Origin: Trematomus loennbergii
Taxonomy: Eukaryota; Chordata; Actinopteri; Perciformes; Nototheniidae
Length of the DNA: 64,000 nucleotides
Assembly (NCBI GenBank): GCA_012861695.1
Contig: JAAOOA010000262.1
Coordinates: 173,501-237,500 of the forward strand
Direction: 5' to 3'
Program-made: the position numbers and the translations under genes
The notes under the pieces: model-generated
Database searches by the model: none
What the model was told of the DNA's origin: nothing
What the model saw: only the letters and a program-made list of their open reading frames with translations
Shown: positions 35,266 to 46,869 of the stretch, piece after piece
How positions within the stretch are numbered: position 1 is the stretch's first letter
Layout: each line of letters begins with the position of its first letter

Positions 35266-35709
35266 TCATTAGCTTGACACATTTAGATGATATCTTCATG
35301 AAACATCCTTGACATCTTAACATTTCAACTATAGATGGTTTATGTGTGATGTTGATGAGGCGTTCAGAGTCACAGAAGAAGAGTGAGGATCATCATCACA
35401 GCGCTTCTCTTTGATGTTAATGTCACGGCTGTATCGACCTGGCAGCTCCACACACACATCTGTGTTCACTCACTGACATGACATGATCCTTTAATCTTGA
35501 CCCACACACACCAACAATATGTTCTTACTTTCTGAAGAATATCCACATATTTTTACAAAACGTCCTTATTAGACATGTCTTCACTCTTGAGGTCTAATTA
35601 TTGGTCCCCAAAAAGATAGCAGTACAAGTGCACTCACACACACTCACACACTGCTGTCAGATCAGTTCACTGAGAGGAAATCCTCATGGGAAAGGTGATG
35701 TGCCAACTG

Positions 35710-35710
<1 letters not shown>
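35266..35710. other. Unassigned DNA
   Basis: No gene or repeat family recognised before the CA tract. Confidence 0.4.
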
Positions 35711-35764
<54 letters not shown>

Positions 35765-35769
35765 ACACA

Positions 35770-35809
<40 letters not shown>
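35711..35809. repeat. (CA)n microsatellite with CCA interruptions
   Basis: About 99 bp; two ACCACA interruptions break phase. ORFs across it are artefacts. Confidence 0.95.
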
Positions 35810-35810
<1 letters not shown>

Positions 35811-36635
35811 AGCACAGAAATATGAATAAATGAACACACACAAGTCCCTGAACACCCACCTCTGTCTCTCTTTATCACCGTTTGACTTTTAAGCTTTATT
35901 TGCACGCCATTCTAATAAAAGAAAAACTGACATTTAAAGCTTAAATACAGACGGATAAACATGTGACAATAAGATTAGCCAAAATAAATACATTTGAGTT
36001 GAAAATGTACCACAGTGGGAATGTCACAATTGCTTTTTTTTCAGTCCTGATTCTGATCTGAGTCCTTTCATATCCGTGAATACTGACACTCTGATACTCA
36101 TACGTTATTTACTGTGATGTCTCGCGAGGCCGTGAGCTTTTCTGTTGGAGCTTTGAAGGCGTGGGTGCTTGAAGGAAGACATTAAAGCAGTGTACAAACT
36201 ATACCATGGGAAGGGGGGGGGGGCATTTCCACTGTTCACACGAATAATGGCGATTCACTGTGAGTGTGACTTCAAGGTCTATTTATTTCTTTCTGATCTT
36301 TTAGCTGAAATTAGTTTTAATATTGCTCTCCCAGGGTCATGGCAAGAATAGCGTGAATGCTGCCATTAAAGTGGATTAGTAATGAATCAATCTCATGCAT
36401 GAATCATACATCAATATCCTCATTTTATCTATGAACCTTGATTATGAAAATATAGAAAAATATACATACAAGACAAAAATCGTGTTGCTAGTGGAGCCTT
36501 GCGGGAAAACTGTGGCGCGCTTACACCGTAGGTGCGCCGCATTTGCGCTTCAGGTGAGGCTCCCTCCGCAAAATGAAGTACCCTCCGCAGTCTGCGTGAT
36601 CTGCCTGTAGGGAGGGGCGGCCCTGCATGTAAGGT
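35810..36635. other. Unassigned DNA
   Basis: ORFs 36169-36351 and 36395-36610 have no domain. A GC-rich patch at 36490-36620 (GGGGCGGCCCTGC near its end) may be mobile-element debris next to the following array. Confidence 0.35.
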
Positions 36636-36705
36636 AACGAGTAAAGTAACGAGTAAAGTAACGAGTAAAGTAACGAGTAAAGTAACGTGTAAAGTAATGC
36701 GTTAC
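36636..36705 (+). repeat. 12-bp tandem repeat, about 5 copies
   Basis: GTAACGAGTAAA repeats about five times, the last as GTAACGTGTAAA, then GTAATGCGTTACTTT. It directly precedes the 36-bp array and probably belongs to the same element. Confidence 0.9.
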
Positions 36706-36732
36706 TTTATGTAGAGAGTAACGAAATACAGT

Positions 36733-37728
36733 ATATATTACTTTTTTTTAAAGTAATAAGTCATATGTATATACTTTTTTTTAAAGTATAAGTCATATGT
36801 AATATATACTTTTTTTTAAAGTAATAAGTCATATAATATATATTTTTTTAAAGTAATAAGTCATATGTAATATATACTTTTTTTTAAAGTAATAAGTCAT
36901 ATGTAATATATTACTTTTTTTTAAAGTAATAAGTCATATGTAATATATACTTTTTTTTAAAGTAATAAGTCATATGTAATATATACTTTTTTTTAAAGTA
37001 ATAAGTCATATGTAATATATACTTTTTTTAAAGTAATAAGTCATATGTAATATATACTTTTTTTTAAAGTAATAAGTCATATGTAATATAACTTTTTTTT
37101 AAAGTAATAAGTCATATGTAATATATACTTTTTTTTAAAGTAATAAGTCATATGTAATATATACTTTTTTTTAAAGTAATAAGTCATATGTAATATATCT
37201 TTTTTTTAAAGTAATAAGTCATATGTAATATATACTTTTTTTTAAAGTAATAAGTCATATGTAATATATACTTTTTTTTAAAGTAATAAGTCATATGTAA
37301 TATACTTTTTTTAAAGTAATAAGTCATATGTAATATATACTTTTTTTAAAGTAATAAGTCATATGTAATATATACTTTTTTTAAAGTAATAAGTCATATG
37401 TAATATATACTTTTTTTTAAAGTAATAAGTCATATGTAATATATTACTTTTTTTTAAAGTAATAAGTCATATGTATATATACTTTTTTTAAAGTAATAAG
37501 TCATATGTAATATACTTTTTTTTAAAGTAATAAGTCATATGTAATTACTTTTTTTTAAAGTAATAAGTCATATGTAATATATACTTTTTTTTAAAGTAAT
37601 AAGTCATATGTAATATATACTTTTTTTTAAAGTAATAAGTCATATGTAATATATACTTTTTTTAAAGTAATAAGTCATATGTAATATATACTTTTTTTTA
37701 AAGTAATAAGTCATATGTAATATATACT
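36733..37728. repeat. 36-bp minisatellite, about 27 copies
   Basis: Unit words are AGTAATAAGTCATATGTAAT and ATATACTTTTTTTTAAAG. The T-run varies from 7 to 8 and the ATATAC block loses or gains 2-4 bases in some units. The array ends in GAGTAACGACCCCATCTCTG, which as its complement (CAGAGATGGGG) looks like a hAT-type end; no matching left end is visible, so the host element is truncated on the left. Confidence 0.9.
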
Positions 37729-37759
37729 TTTTTTGAGTAACGACCCCATCTCTGCTTGT

Positions 37760-39148
37760 ATATTAGTATTGGACATCTGTTCTACCTCACCTTGTCAAAG
37801 ACTTGGGTCTTGAGTAATACATCCACCACAAAAGACAAGCAGGTCGCCCAATCATTTTATTTTACGTCCCAAAAAATGTTGGACAGGCTTATTATAGTCC
37901 TGCCACAGATACTGGCAGATCATTTGATTTATGAGAGCTGTGAGAATATCAAGACAATTCAACAAATATAGCAAAAAATACTTCTAAAACAAATTGCCTA
38001 TCCTCGCTTTAATTAGTGCTGCTGATATGCCCAATGACGTTTTTCATTTTAACCGCTGAAAGCTGCTGTCAGCGGTGTCTGGAAATGAGAAGCTGCTACC
38101 TGAATGTTTTGTACATCGAAGCATAAAAGATCCAATAACAGATTTTTTGCCGTCAGATCTGAACATTAGAGAATACATTTTGGCAAAACTCAACATTTTT
38201 GTTCACTATAACACAGTTTAAATTGTACACATATGCAGTAAAAATGCTGCCGTGTAGAGCATTACGTTAGGAAAGGATTTTTTAAGACCCAAAAAATGGC
38301 AAATTTAAAGTTTGAATTCAAGCAATTGTTTGTATAATGATAAATTGTTTTATATGTAATTATTTAAGTAGAGGCTTTAAATACGCCAAATGTTTTTTTT
38401 GCTTCTTCCTGCTCTATTTGTCATCTGTTTTGTTTAAGTATTATTACATTTTGCAAGACCAATAAATACAAAAAGGCTTTACTCTTCGATAGTCTATTGA
38501 GATAATTAAGGTAAATACTGGTAACAAAAACAGTAATCCCATATTTTCTCTCTGTACGTCTTTCTGAACTGACACCTGTCTGTCAACGTGTCCGTGTGGA
38601 TTGACAGACTGACTCGTACGGTATCATTATCAGACGTTTCTATCAAACTGTCTGTCTTCTTCACTTTGAAGCAGCGAGACGCACAAATCTGTCCAACAAC
38701 TGAACAATTGTTTCCGCTGCCTCTTGTCTCGCCCACGCAGTATCTCACTCTCTGAAGAAAAACGAAAGACGCAGTTGATCTCAACAACATGAAAACCAAT
38801 AACTGTGCACCACCTTCAAGATACAAGTCTGAGTCAATGCTCACTTTCTGTTTCTCTAATCAGAAGAATAAAAGCTACTTTCCATTGCACCTTGATTTAC
38901 AACACTGCATGAAAACTCATATTGTATATAAGTATGAACATACTTACTTACTAACACCTGTTAGTAAGGAAAGTTTGTGACAATATGAGAATGATTACAA
39001 GAGATTGAAGGAAACAATTCATCATTAATTACAATTTTTTAAATGCCTAACTTTTGGAACAAAAAGAGTGATTCTGTAAACAATAATGAATAGATGATTG
39101 GAAACGTAATTACATCAGAAGCAACATTATCGTCTTTTGTTTGTTCAC

Positions 39149-39150
<2 letters not shown>
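37760..39150. other. Unassigned DNA
   Basis: ORFs 37756-37971, 38506-38844 (minus, 112 aa) and 38789-38980 have no recognised domain. Confidence 0.4.
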
Positions 39151-39151
<1 letters not shown>

Positions 39152-39184
<33 letters not shown>

Positions 39185-39198
39185 ACACCACACACACA

Positions 39199-39239
<41 letters not shown>

Positions 39240-39250
39240 ACACACCACAC
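39152..39250. repeat. (CA)n microsatellite with CCA interruptions
   Basis: About 99 bp of CA with four CCA phase breaks. Confidence 0.95.
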
Positions 39251-39359
39251 TTAAATCCAGTTTGCACACACATTTATGCCAACAGAAGGATGGAGGGGGA
39301 CAAAAGGTTAGAAATGGTGGCAATGAAGAAAGAAGGAAAATATATTGCATGTTTTTTTA

Positions 39360-39587
39360 GGTAAGAAAAAAACCACAAATCCAAAAAAAGGTACATTTTA
39401 AGAAGTTGTCAAGGTAAAGAAAAGTCAGGGTATTATCTAAGAAAAATATTGAAAGTAGAAAGGAGGAAAGAAATAGACAGTAAAATGATAGTAAACTAAA
39501 ATAAGTTGAAGAGAAAAGAAAAAGGACAAATAGAGGAAAGGAAAAGGTAGGAAAAGAGGAATAAGGACCGTATGTCTGAATAAAAGG
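39360..39587. repeat. Purine-rich tract
   Basis: The plus strand is mostly A and G (words GAAAAG, AGGAAAG and GGAGGAAAG). Similar tracts are at 43090-43440, 43990-44090 and 51370-51600. Low complexity, no unit. Confidence 0.6.
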
Positions 39588-40271
39588 AGAATTGATTGAT
39601 TGATTGATTGAAAAGTTTATTACAGCTTGTATATTGGGTACAGTACAGTACAGCTCAAAACAACAATGTTAAGGGGATGCAGACCAGAGAAAGACTTTCG
39701 TCTTGTTTACATCAGGGTCCCCCATTTCCAATTCATCATATCCTTTAAGACATATAAGACATATTTGACATACAGATGGCTTATTTACAATTACATTTTA
39801 GATGTCGTTCTAATACATCCTAACCGGACATTTAAGACATACCAAGTCTCCAGATATACAGTTAGTAACAGAGTCTAAAATGCGAGTATATACATAGATG
39901 GGGGGGGGAAGCTGTCCATTGTACGACAGGTTGAGATTTGTACTATTACCGGGGCCAGTTTTGCAATGCTCTCCCCCGAAGGTGCTCTTTAAGAGAGGTT
40001 TTGAAGTAAGTATAGTTTTACTTTCCTTTACAGTTGTGGGAAGAGCGTTCCACCTTGATGTGGCATAATTGCGAAACGTGTATTCCCCCTTTTTTGTGCC
40101 AAATCTGGGTTTGACATGATTTGTGGAGCTCCCTCTGGTGTTATGATCATGGTATTCCTTGACCTTTGGGAAGAGTTTTGACATGTACATGGGTACCATA
40201 GAGGTGTAGTGGATCTTGTAGACCAGGCCCATTGCAAGTAGCTGGACTCTGTCGTCTACTTTAGAAACCAA
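39588..40271 (-). pseudogene. 5'-truncated LINE: reverse transcriptase C terminus and (ATTG)n tail
   Basis: The minus ORF 39810-40271 (153 aa) has DDRVQLLAMGLVYKIHY, then HNTRGSSTNHVKPRFGTKKG, then FRNYATSRWNALPTTVKES. The order NTR...P...Y...WN.LP...K is the conserved C-terminal end of many LINE reverse transcriptases, after the catalytic domain. The ORF is open but lacks the palm and endonuclease, so it is a 5'-truncated insertion. On the minus strand the copy ends at an (CAAT)n simple repeat, seen here as ATTGATTGATTGATTGA at about 39594-39610, which marks the 3' end. The last 40 residues read into 3' non-coding sequence and do not look conserved. Confidence 0.8.
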
Positions 40272-40689
40272 GAACTAAAAGCATGAAGCAGGAACGGTTA
40301 AAATAAATGAAAAGGTTTATGAAGTACGCAAAAGCAAAGGGTGAGACGTGGCCCTAATGTGTTTTTGCAAAGCTTGAGATAAAAGATTCAAAAGACAGAA
40401 GTGTGTGTGATGTCTTGTTAAATAATAAACTGGACATCTGAAGATTTTCATTCTGTGTTTATGACGCATATGTGTGCTTTATGTCTTCTGTCACGTCCTC
40501 ATTTCCGCTGCAGTTTCTCGTGTCGAGGTTCAATTCCCCTGCAGGCTGGAATAAAGTGGATGTGCTGTTATCTAATCTGCTGCAGTATGAAGTGTGAGCT
40601 GATAGATTCATGATAAAAGACATCGGGATCAGACCACCGGTCACATCGTACGAGTCTGAATCCCTCTCGGTTGGAGAGATGTTGGGGGG
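40272..40689. other. Unassigned DNA
   Basis: Minus ORF 40459-40644 has no domain. Confidence 0.4.
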
Positions 40690-41500
40690 ATTAAGACTCA
40701 GCCTCCGGGGATGGAGACATCTTCCTGCTTCAGTCTTAAGTGCTCCGAGACAGAGGCTGGTCGTGAATTAGTGTCACTTTCACCCAGCGTTCACCAACTT
40801 CCTGCATTAGCGTCTGGAGGAGCGGCGCATCACATTAGAGGCCCTCGTGGTTGCTGCTCCCCGTCAGCCTTCCTCAAGCTCTCGCCAAGATCACAAATTA
40901 AATCCAGATTGTTATTACGGGTCGGCCACGGGGAAGGGTTCGTCGCGCTAATCTGAGGAAGAAGCGGCACCGGGGTTCACTGTTAATGGAATTACAACGG
41001 GTGTGATAAGAGGCCCCGGTCAGAGGAGCGCTCTTATCTCTGAGCCATCCTCAGGAAAAATGCAAAACATGCTATCTTCTTTCTTAATTACAGGCCGGTG
41101 TTAGTGTAGCGTGACAGTGAAACAACACGCGTTAAGAAGACTCCAAGTCCTGCAGGAGCGGAATTAAATGCACTCCGGGCGGTAATCAATCTGCATTGTT
41201 TACAGCCGCTGTCTGCCTGATGAGGAGCCCCGCTGCACTGCCGCCAAGATTAGATGCTGTTTGCTTCGCATAAAGAATCAGTCAGGGAAGCCCGGACCAG
41301 CGGCTGCACAGTGATATATCACAGCCGACAGCTACACCAGCTAATGTTACATTGAGAGGTGCAGGGAGGAGCTGGAAATTGAAAAGGAGTCCAGTTTGTT
41401 GGGGAGATTACAGCCCACTCCCTGCTGTAATTCTTCAAATGATGCAAATGTTCAACAGGCTGAAGGAGCAACTCGTTCACTTCAGCTCAGTGTTTCCTCT
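40690..41500. other. Repeat-free GC-richer block, candidate regulatory or conserved region
   Basis: Balanced composition, no repeats and many words like AATTACAGGCCGG, GGAATTAAATGCAC, GTAATCAATCTGCATTG and AAGATTAGATGC. ORFs 40711-40956 and 41352-41603 have no domain. It could hold one or more conserved non-coding elements. Confidence 0.3.
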
Positions 41501-41817
41501 CATTTATTCACAGAGTGGAGAGGAGCCGGCCTCTGTGGTTAGCACCGTGTCTGCTCACTGTCTGAGGGGAAAGCCTGCTTCCTCGGATAAAGACCGGAGG
41601 TAAAGTCCATAAAGTGACACAGTGATGACGTATCTGTGTAGGCCGATTTGAAAGATAGCATTGCAAGAGCTCCCTAAACAAAATCCCAAAGGAACATTTG
41701 TATTGGATTTAGGAATATTGCGTTTATGATGTTCAGCAGGATAGTCTCCACATGTTAACACACATTTAGGATTTTTAAGGATAAATGCAATCACCAGAAG
41801 TAAAAGCTAAGGTTAGG

Positions 41818-42815
41818 CTATAAAGGAACTACTGCACGGTCACATGACTTCACGTCACCACCGCTTCAATGATGAAGTAACAACATACTGATACCGGTTA
41901 GTAAAAACCATGAATTAATGCTTTGACAAGTCTGCAGACAGACGGCAGGAGAAACACCTTTTAAAATGCGTGTTTTCTAAATGGAGATTGGCTAAGCTAA
42001 CGCAGTATATGCTACGACCGTCCACACTCACAACAACGGCCTATACAGACATAAATAAAGCAGCGACTGTATTCACCATGACACAGGCAGTCTGTGGTTT
42101 GTACTTGTTTAACTTTTGTCTAGTTTCTGAACAGATATGAGGAGCTGTGAGCTCTGAGTGCTAACAGCTAACGGCTGTGTTGTGTTTCTGGGGTTCTCAT
42201 TGGAGAGGACGTCACGGCTCCGCCTACACTGCGTTACTATAGTTACTACCCCAGTTCCTAAACTGTAATGGAAGCGCAGCATGAAGTGAGTCGGCCCAAC
42301 GCGGCCAAGCCGTACCGAGCCGTACCGAGCGTGGCCGAGGCCGACCGTGTAGTGGAAATGCGCCATAAAGGAACTACAGCACGGTCACATGACTTCACGT
42401 CACCACCGCTAAGCTAAAGGTGGCTAATGTTTAGCTATAAAGGAACTACAGCACGGTCACATGACTTCACGTCACCACCGCTAAGCTAAAGGCTGCTAAT
42501 GTTTAGCTATAAAGGAACTACAGCACGGTCACATGACTTCATGTCACCACCGCTAAGCTAAAGGTGGCTAATGTTGGGCTATAAAGGAACTACAGCACGG
42601 TCACATGACTTCACTTCACCACCGCTAAGCTAAAGGCTGCTAATGTTTAGCTATAAAGGAACTACAGCACGGTCACATGACTTCACGTCACCACCGCTAA
42701 GCTAAAGGTGGCTAATGTTGGGCTATAAAGGAACTACAGCACGGTCACATGACTTCACGTCACCACCGCTAAGCTAAAGGAGGCTAATGTTGCATAAAGG
42801 AACTACAGCACTGCA
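41818..42815 (-). repeat. 72-bp satellite array, locus 2, about 7 copies, interrupted
   Basis: Units run in the opposite orientation to loci 1 and 3. A partial unit (41818-41864) is followed by a Harbinger fragment (41867-42365) and then about six units (42366-42815). The last unit is damaged (CACTGCAGCACTGCAACTAC). Beyond it, TTTAGTTGTCTCATTTAG and ACACTTGTTAGCATCC are the complement of the left flank of locus 3. Confidence 0.9.
41867..42365 (-). mobile_element. Truncated PIF/Harbinger MITE inside satellite locus 2
   Basis: It is the inverted, shortened counterpart of 47193-47940, sharing GATGAAGTAACAACATACTG, GGCTAAGCTAACGCAGTAT, GCGTTACTATAGTTACTACC and the end GTGGAAATGCGCCA. It ends at TAA, which is also part of the satellite unit. 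The other end is deleted together with the rest of one satellite unit. The minus ORF 42109-42366 is inside it. Confidence 0.85.
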
Positions 42816-44370
42816 GCACTGCAACTACAGTTTAGTTGTCTCATTTAGACACTTGTTAGCATCCTCCTTTTTAACAGTGGGGTATTTACTGACGTATTTT
42901 ATGTTGTAGGAAAATGTTTGTAAATCCCTTCAGCTCTCTCCAGACGAGGGAACTGGAAATGGTAAAACGCTAATTAAATTCTAGGTTTTAGGACTCATTT
43001 CTGCATTACTCTATTGAACGCAGGGTTGTTTCTTTGAACCGCTATCCTGGTCTCCTGTCCTTGAACAGAAAAGCCACATTTTGTATTCATCATTTGGAAA
43101 ATCTTGCAAGACGGAAGAAAGTAAAGAAATAGGAGTAAGAAGGTAAGGAAGTTATGAAAAATGGAAAAGTAGAAAGGTTGTCGGGAAGATACTTATGAGG
43201 TAGGAGTAAGGTGGAGAAACAACGGAAAGGAAACGAAAAAATATTACGTTGAAAGGAAATGATGTGGTAGGGGATGAAAAAGCATCTCAATAAGTAGGTA
43301 GAGAAGTAAAGGGGGCGGAAAAGGGAAGTAGTTGGTAGAAAGGGAAAAAGAAAGGTCACAAGGCATTGGGAAGAAAGAGTGAAGAATGAGGCATGATGGA
43401 AAAATACACCACACAAAATAGGTGAAAAGGCCCTTTTCATTTTTCACTATTTTGCATTCTGAATCAAATCAGTTCAATGGAAACATGAGAGGATTGTTTA
43501 AATGACAGACAGATTGGATTATGTTAAGATCTACGAGGTCATAACAATAGGTTTGAACAAAAAAAACGGAATAAAAAACTAAGATTTTAAGGCCTTGTGT
43601 TTGAAATTGTACGAAAAAACTCCATCCCCAGGGTGTTGTATCGGAGGTGTCTGGGCACAGATTGTTATTGATGGAAACTAACACAACAATAACCTGGAGA
43701 CAGACGAAGAGCAGGAAATATGTTTTCAAAATCTACTTCCTTTTTGTTTCTGTGATCTGACGGAAAGTCGAAAGGCGACAGGATGGATTACACACTCGGC
43801 TCTGATTGGACTGTCCGGCGCACCTTTAAAAAAACACAGTGTCAATTGGCTGTTGACTTTTTAAGTGGCGCTGCGATCGATCTGTGAGGCGTGGAGTTAT
43901 TGATGAGGTGGAGAGACAACGTGTCATAGCTCTGAGTGGATGCAAAAAGAAGGTGCTTTGTTTTTTAAAAAGGTACTAATTGGCAATTTGGAAAAAAGCA
44001 GCACTGGGAGAAGGTGAGATATGAAGGGGAAAGAAAGTAAGAAGAAGGTAGGGTAGGACATGAGGAGAGGGAAAGGAAAGACGTGTTATTGGTCTTCTGT
44101 TCAAGCTCATACAGTATTTGTGTACAACTAAGATGACATCAAAACGATAAGCAAAAAGACAAGTGAATGTATAAGAGGGAATATAGATTCATAGTCCAGG
44201 TATAATAAGGTAATGCAGATTAATAATGTCCAGATAGTCAAGAATAAAGTGTTTAAGGTGTTTAATGAATGGATAATGCGCTGCGAGGCATTGAGATACA
44301 AGGCTACGCACTAAATAAACCACAATGTTGATTTAAAATATTTGTATTGAATTAAAAATAAGAAAATAAC
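42816..44370. other. Left-arm remnant of satellite element and purine-rich DNA
   Basis: About 42830-42970 is diverged flank of the satellite-bearing repeat. 43090-43440 is GA-rich on the plus strand, and the 116-aa minus ORF there is its low-complexity translation. The rest is unassigned; ORF 43469-43729 has no domain. Confidence 0.4.
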
Positions 44371-44374
44371 AAGA

Positions 44375-44570
44375 TAAGATGGAACTTTATTTATCCGTGG
44401 GGAAATTCAGAAGTTTTTAGCAGAGTCAGAGTCTGAGTGAAAAACAGGATTCACACAAGGTAGAAAATAAAGATAACATCGAAAACAGATAAAAAGAATA
44501 ATACAAAAATGTAAAATAAAGTGATAACAGGTTAAAGTCTAAAACAGTGCAGGTTTTATGTATGTAAAAT
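44375..44570. repeat. LINE tail, reverse orientation (ACTTTATTTATCC type)
   Basis: GGAACTTTATTTATCCGTGG followed by GGAAATTCAGAAG and an A-rich part. The same tail family is at 55953-56150 and 58425-58495. Confidence 0.6.
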
Positions 44571-45021
44571 GTTTGAAAAAATTATCATATTGCTTCCGCT
44601 AACAAAAAGATAGGACCGTAACTTAAAATGAAGGCAGCACTGATGGAGGTTTTCTGTAACTGTCCAAGTCTGTTCACATTTTGTTTTCCATGAACCAGTC
44701 TTTAAAACTGCCAGAGTCCATACTTCCTATAATCACTAAACGTGTTCCTTCTCTTACCCTGTTTTTCATTTATATACTGGGTAAAGTTTAGCCATCATGA
44801 ATCCAAACTTTGTTGCTATCCACAAATATAAAAATGAATGTTTGTTGACGTTAAAATGACCAGACTTCTAGGAACAGTCTGATAGCTAAAATTAAGAGAA
44901 CCCTGGAATGCCCAAATCGACCAATCAGATTAGAGTATTTCATTTAGCTGTAAATGATAAAGAATATAAATGGAATAAGATAAAACAAGTCAAGGTAGAA
45001 ATAGAAATGACTGAGCAGAGG
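44571..45021. other. Unassigned DNA with a weak copy of the GACCAATCAGAAT repeat
   Basis: 44893-44945 has GGAATGCCCAAATCGACC and AATCAGATTAGAGTATTTC, a worn copy of the repeat at 29925 and 56670. Confidence 0.4.
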
Positions 45022-45025
45022 TTAA

Positions 45026-45755
45026 AGGTCCCATGTCATGGCCATTTCTACTGATTATTTTCCATAGTTGAGGTCTACTGAATATATTTAAATTGTGCAA
45101 TGTTCCAAACTCACATTGGTTTCTCAAACAGCATCTCTGTATAGTCTGTGTATTCACTCTCTGTCCTCCACGGCTTGTTGGAGCTCCTGCCCCCCCCCCC
45201 CCCCGTGAGCCCAGTGGCCGTCTGCGAGACAGCGAGACACAGCGAAACCCAGCGCGAAACACACACACACACACCCGCAGCCTGGCTGGGAGTTTGTGTG
45301 TGTGCTCAGGCTGTGTTCCGCAGTGTCTCGCTGTCTCGCCGACCCCACACCAGTGAGCCAGCTCACAGTGTCCCACTCCTCGCAGCAGCGAGCCTCGCAA
45401 CGTCCCGCAGAGTGTGTGTGTGTGTGTGAGGAAGTCCGCGGTTTGGTCCAAACGTAACGGCTCCGTGGACGTAACGTAACGGCTCCGCAGATTGATTTGG
45501 ACCAATCTGCGGAGCCGTTACGTTACGCCACTATACCCAAAATACATCACTATACCCAAGAAGTAAACAATGGAAAAAGAGAAATGTCCAACGAGGCGTT
45601 CAGGGGCAGCAGAGACAGGTCTTCTCTGTGTTAGAGTTTTACTCCATACAGGGTGCACTTTGAGGGTTTGTGACTCTGCAGACCGGTTACATGCATGAAA
45701 AGCTACATAACACACAAGGGGACGGGTAATAACCAGAAAGCATGACATGGGACCT
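45026..45755. mobile_element. TTAA-flanked MITE (AGGTCCCATGTCATG ends) with internal hairpin
   Basis: Perfect terminal repeats AGGTCCCATGTCATG and CATGACATGGGACCT; TTAA at 45022-45025 and 45756-45759. The AGG start with TTAA suggests Kolobok-like. It contains a 15-C run (45190-45204), short CA and GT runs, and a perfect palindrome (45470-45527). The 171-aa minus ORF 44990-45505 and overlapping ORFs on the other strand are translations of GC-rich repeat sequence. Confidence 0.88.
45470..45527. repeat. Perfect 25-bp inverted repeat, 8-nt loop
   Basis: The left arm 45470-45494 begins CGTAACGTAACGGCTCCG, the right arm 45503-45527 is its exact complement, and ATTTGGAC is the loop. A third imperfect CGTAACGGCTCCG lies at 45453-45465. 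Confidence 0.95.
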
Positions 45756-45759
45756 TTAA

Positions 45760-46460
45760 GATATCACTTACTGCATGTTAAATTGGAAATTAAATGTGTT
45801 GTATAAATAACTAGTAGGAGTAATAACTTACTGTATTTTGATTTGTTTGCGGAAGAGTAAAATAAACAATATCATAATGATTGCATTTTCAAGTTTTAAA
45901 GCAGCTATCTGTGGATAAAGAGAACCAGAATAAAAACATCCGCAGGTCCAATAGCTCTTTAAACTGCCCACAAAGTCAATTGTATTTTACAAGAGTGTTT
46001 TGCTAATTAAAACACTTTTCCATGGCATATATTTGCCTCTTTGCTGAAGCGTTTCCACCATGTTTTGCACATCTTGACAGCCGAACATCAGAGGTCATTA
46101 ATGACACATTTTCCATTTCTGGACGTCCACCTACGACCAGAAACTAATGCAGCATTCATTCACATTTAACACATCGACTCACCCTGCTCTCAGTCGCTAA
46201 TTAGTAATAATGTTCTGACACTGATGACCCGCTGCAGAGCCGGATATACATCATCATCAAACTGATCCACCACAGAAGTTCATGAGCAACTATATTTGAT
46301 AGTTTTGAGTTGTATGTTTATATGATGTTGTGACAGAAAGTACTTTCGTCGCTTAAACTTTACAGGCAAGATTTGGCAAATACAGCATACTGTATCCATC
46401 GCACACTCCTCGGTTCATACTACACATTTCGGTCAATGCTCTTTTAGGAATTGTCTTTTT
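45760..46460. other. Unassigned DNA
   Basis: No gene or repeat recognised. Confidence 0.4.
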
Positions 46461-46469
46461 TACATTTAG

Positions 46470-46560
46470 TTTTATTTATTTGATTGTGTTTTAATGCTTA
46501 TGTAAAGCACTTTGAATTGCCTGTGTGTCTGAAATGTGCTATATAAATAAACTATTATAC
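46470..46560 (+). repeat. Retroelement tail-like segment
   Basis: GTAAAGCACTTTGAATTGCC followed by AATGTGCTATATAAATAAAC is the common 3' end of a fish non-LTR element. Confidence 0.55.
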
Positions 46561-46825
46561 TGTTGAGGTACTTATTTATTTTGTATATTTATATTTCTGA
46601 ACATTTCTATTTTATTCATTCATTTTTTTCTTCTTATTATTATATATTTTATTTTATGGTATGTATACATTGATCTTAGGTTGAGACTATGTCATGTTAA
46701 AGTGTTGTTGATTGTTATGTGTGTATTGATCCAGGGACTACATATTCTTGTTTGATTAACCCTTAGATGCATAAGTGGGTCTTTTTTACATTTTACATTT
46801 TACATTTTACATGTTTTTTACTTCT

Positions 46826-46869
46826 AATTAATTAATTAATTAATTAATTACTAATTAATTAATTAATTA
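46826..46869. repeat. (TAAT)n microsatellite
   Basis: About 44 bp of TTAA/ATTA repeat, preceded by four ACATTTT units at 46790-46812. Confidence 0.9.

Noticed and set aside
36490..36620. tRNA-derived SINE head
   Set aside because: GC-rich with some tRNA-like spacing, but I could not find convincing A and B boxes.
39360..39587. Purine-rich tracts as transcribed triplex regulators
   Set aside because: Low complexity without mirror symmetry that I could confirm; no evidence for function.
44990..45505. 171-aa minus-strand ORF
   Set aside because: It crosses the end of a TTAA MITE and is made of GC-rich repeat and hairpin sequence.
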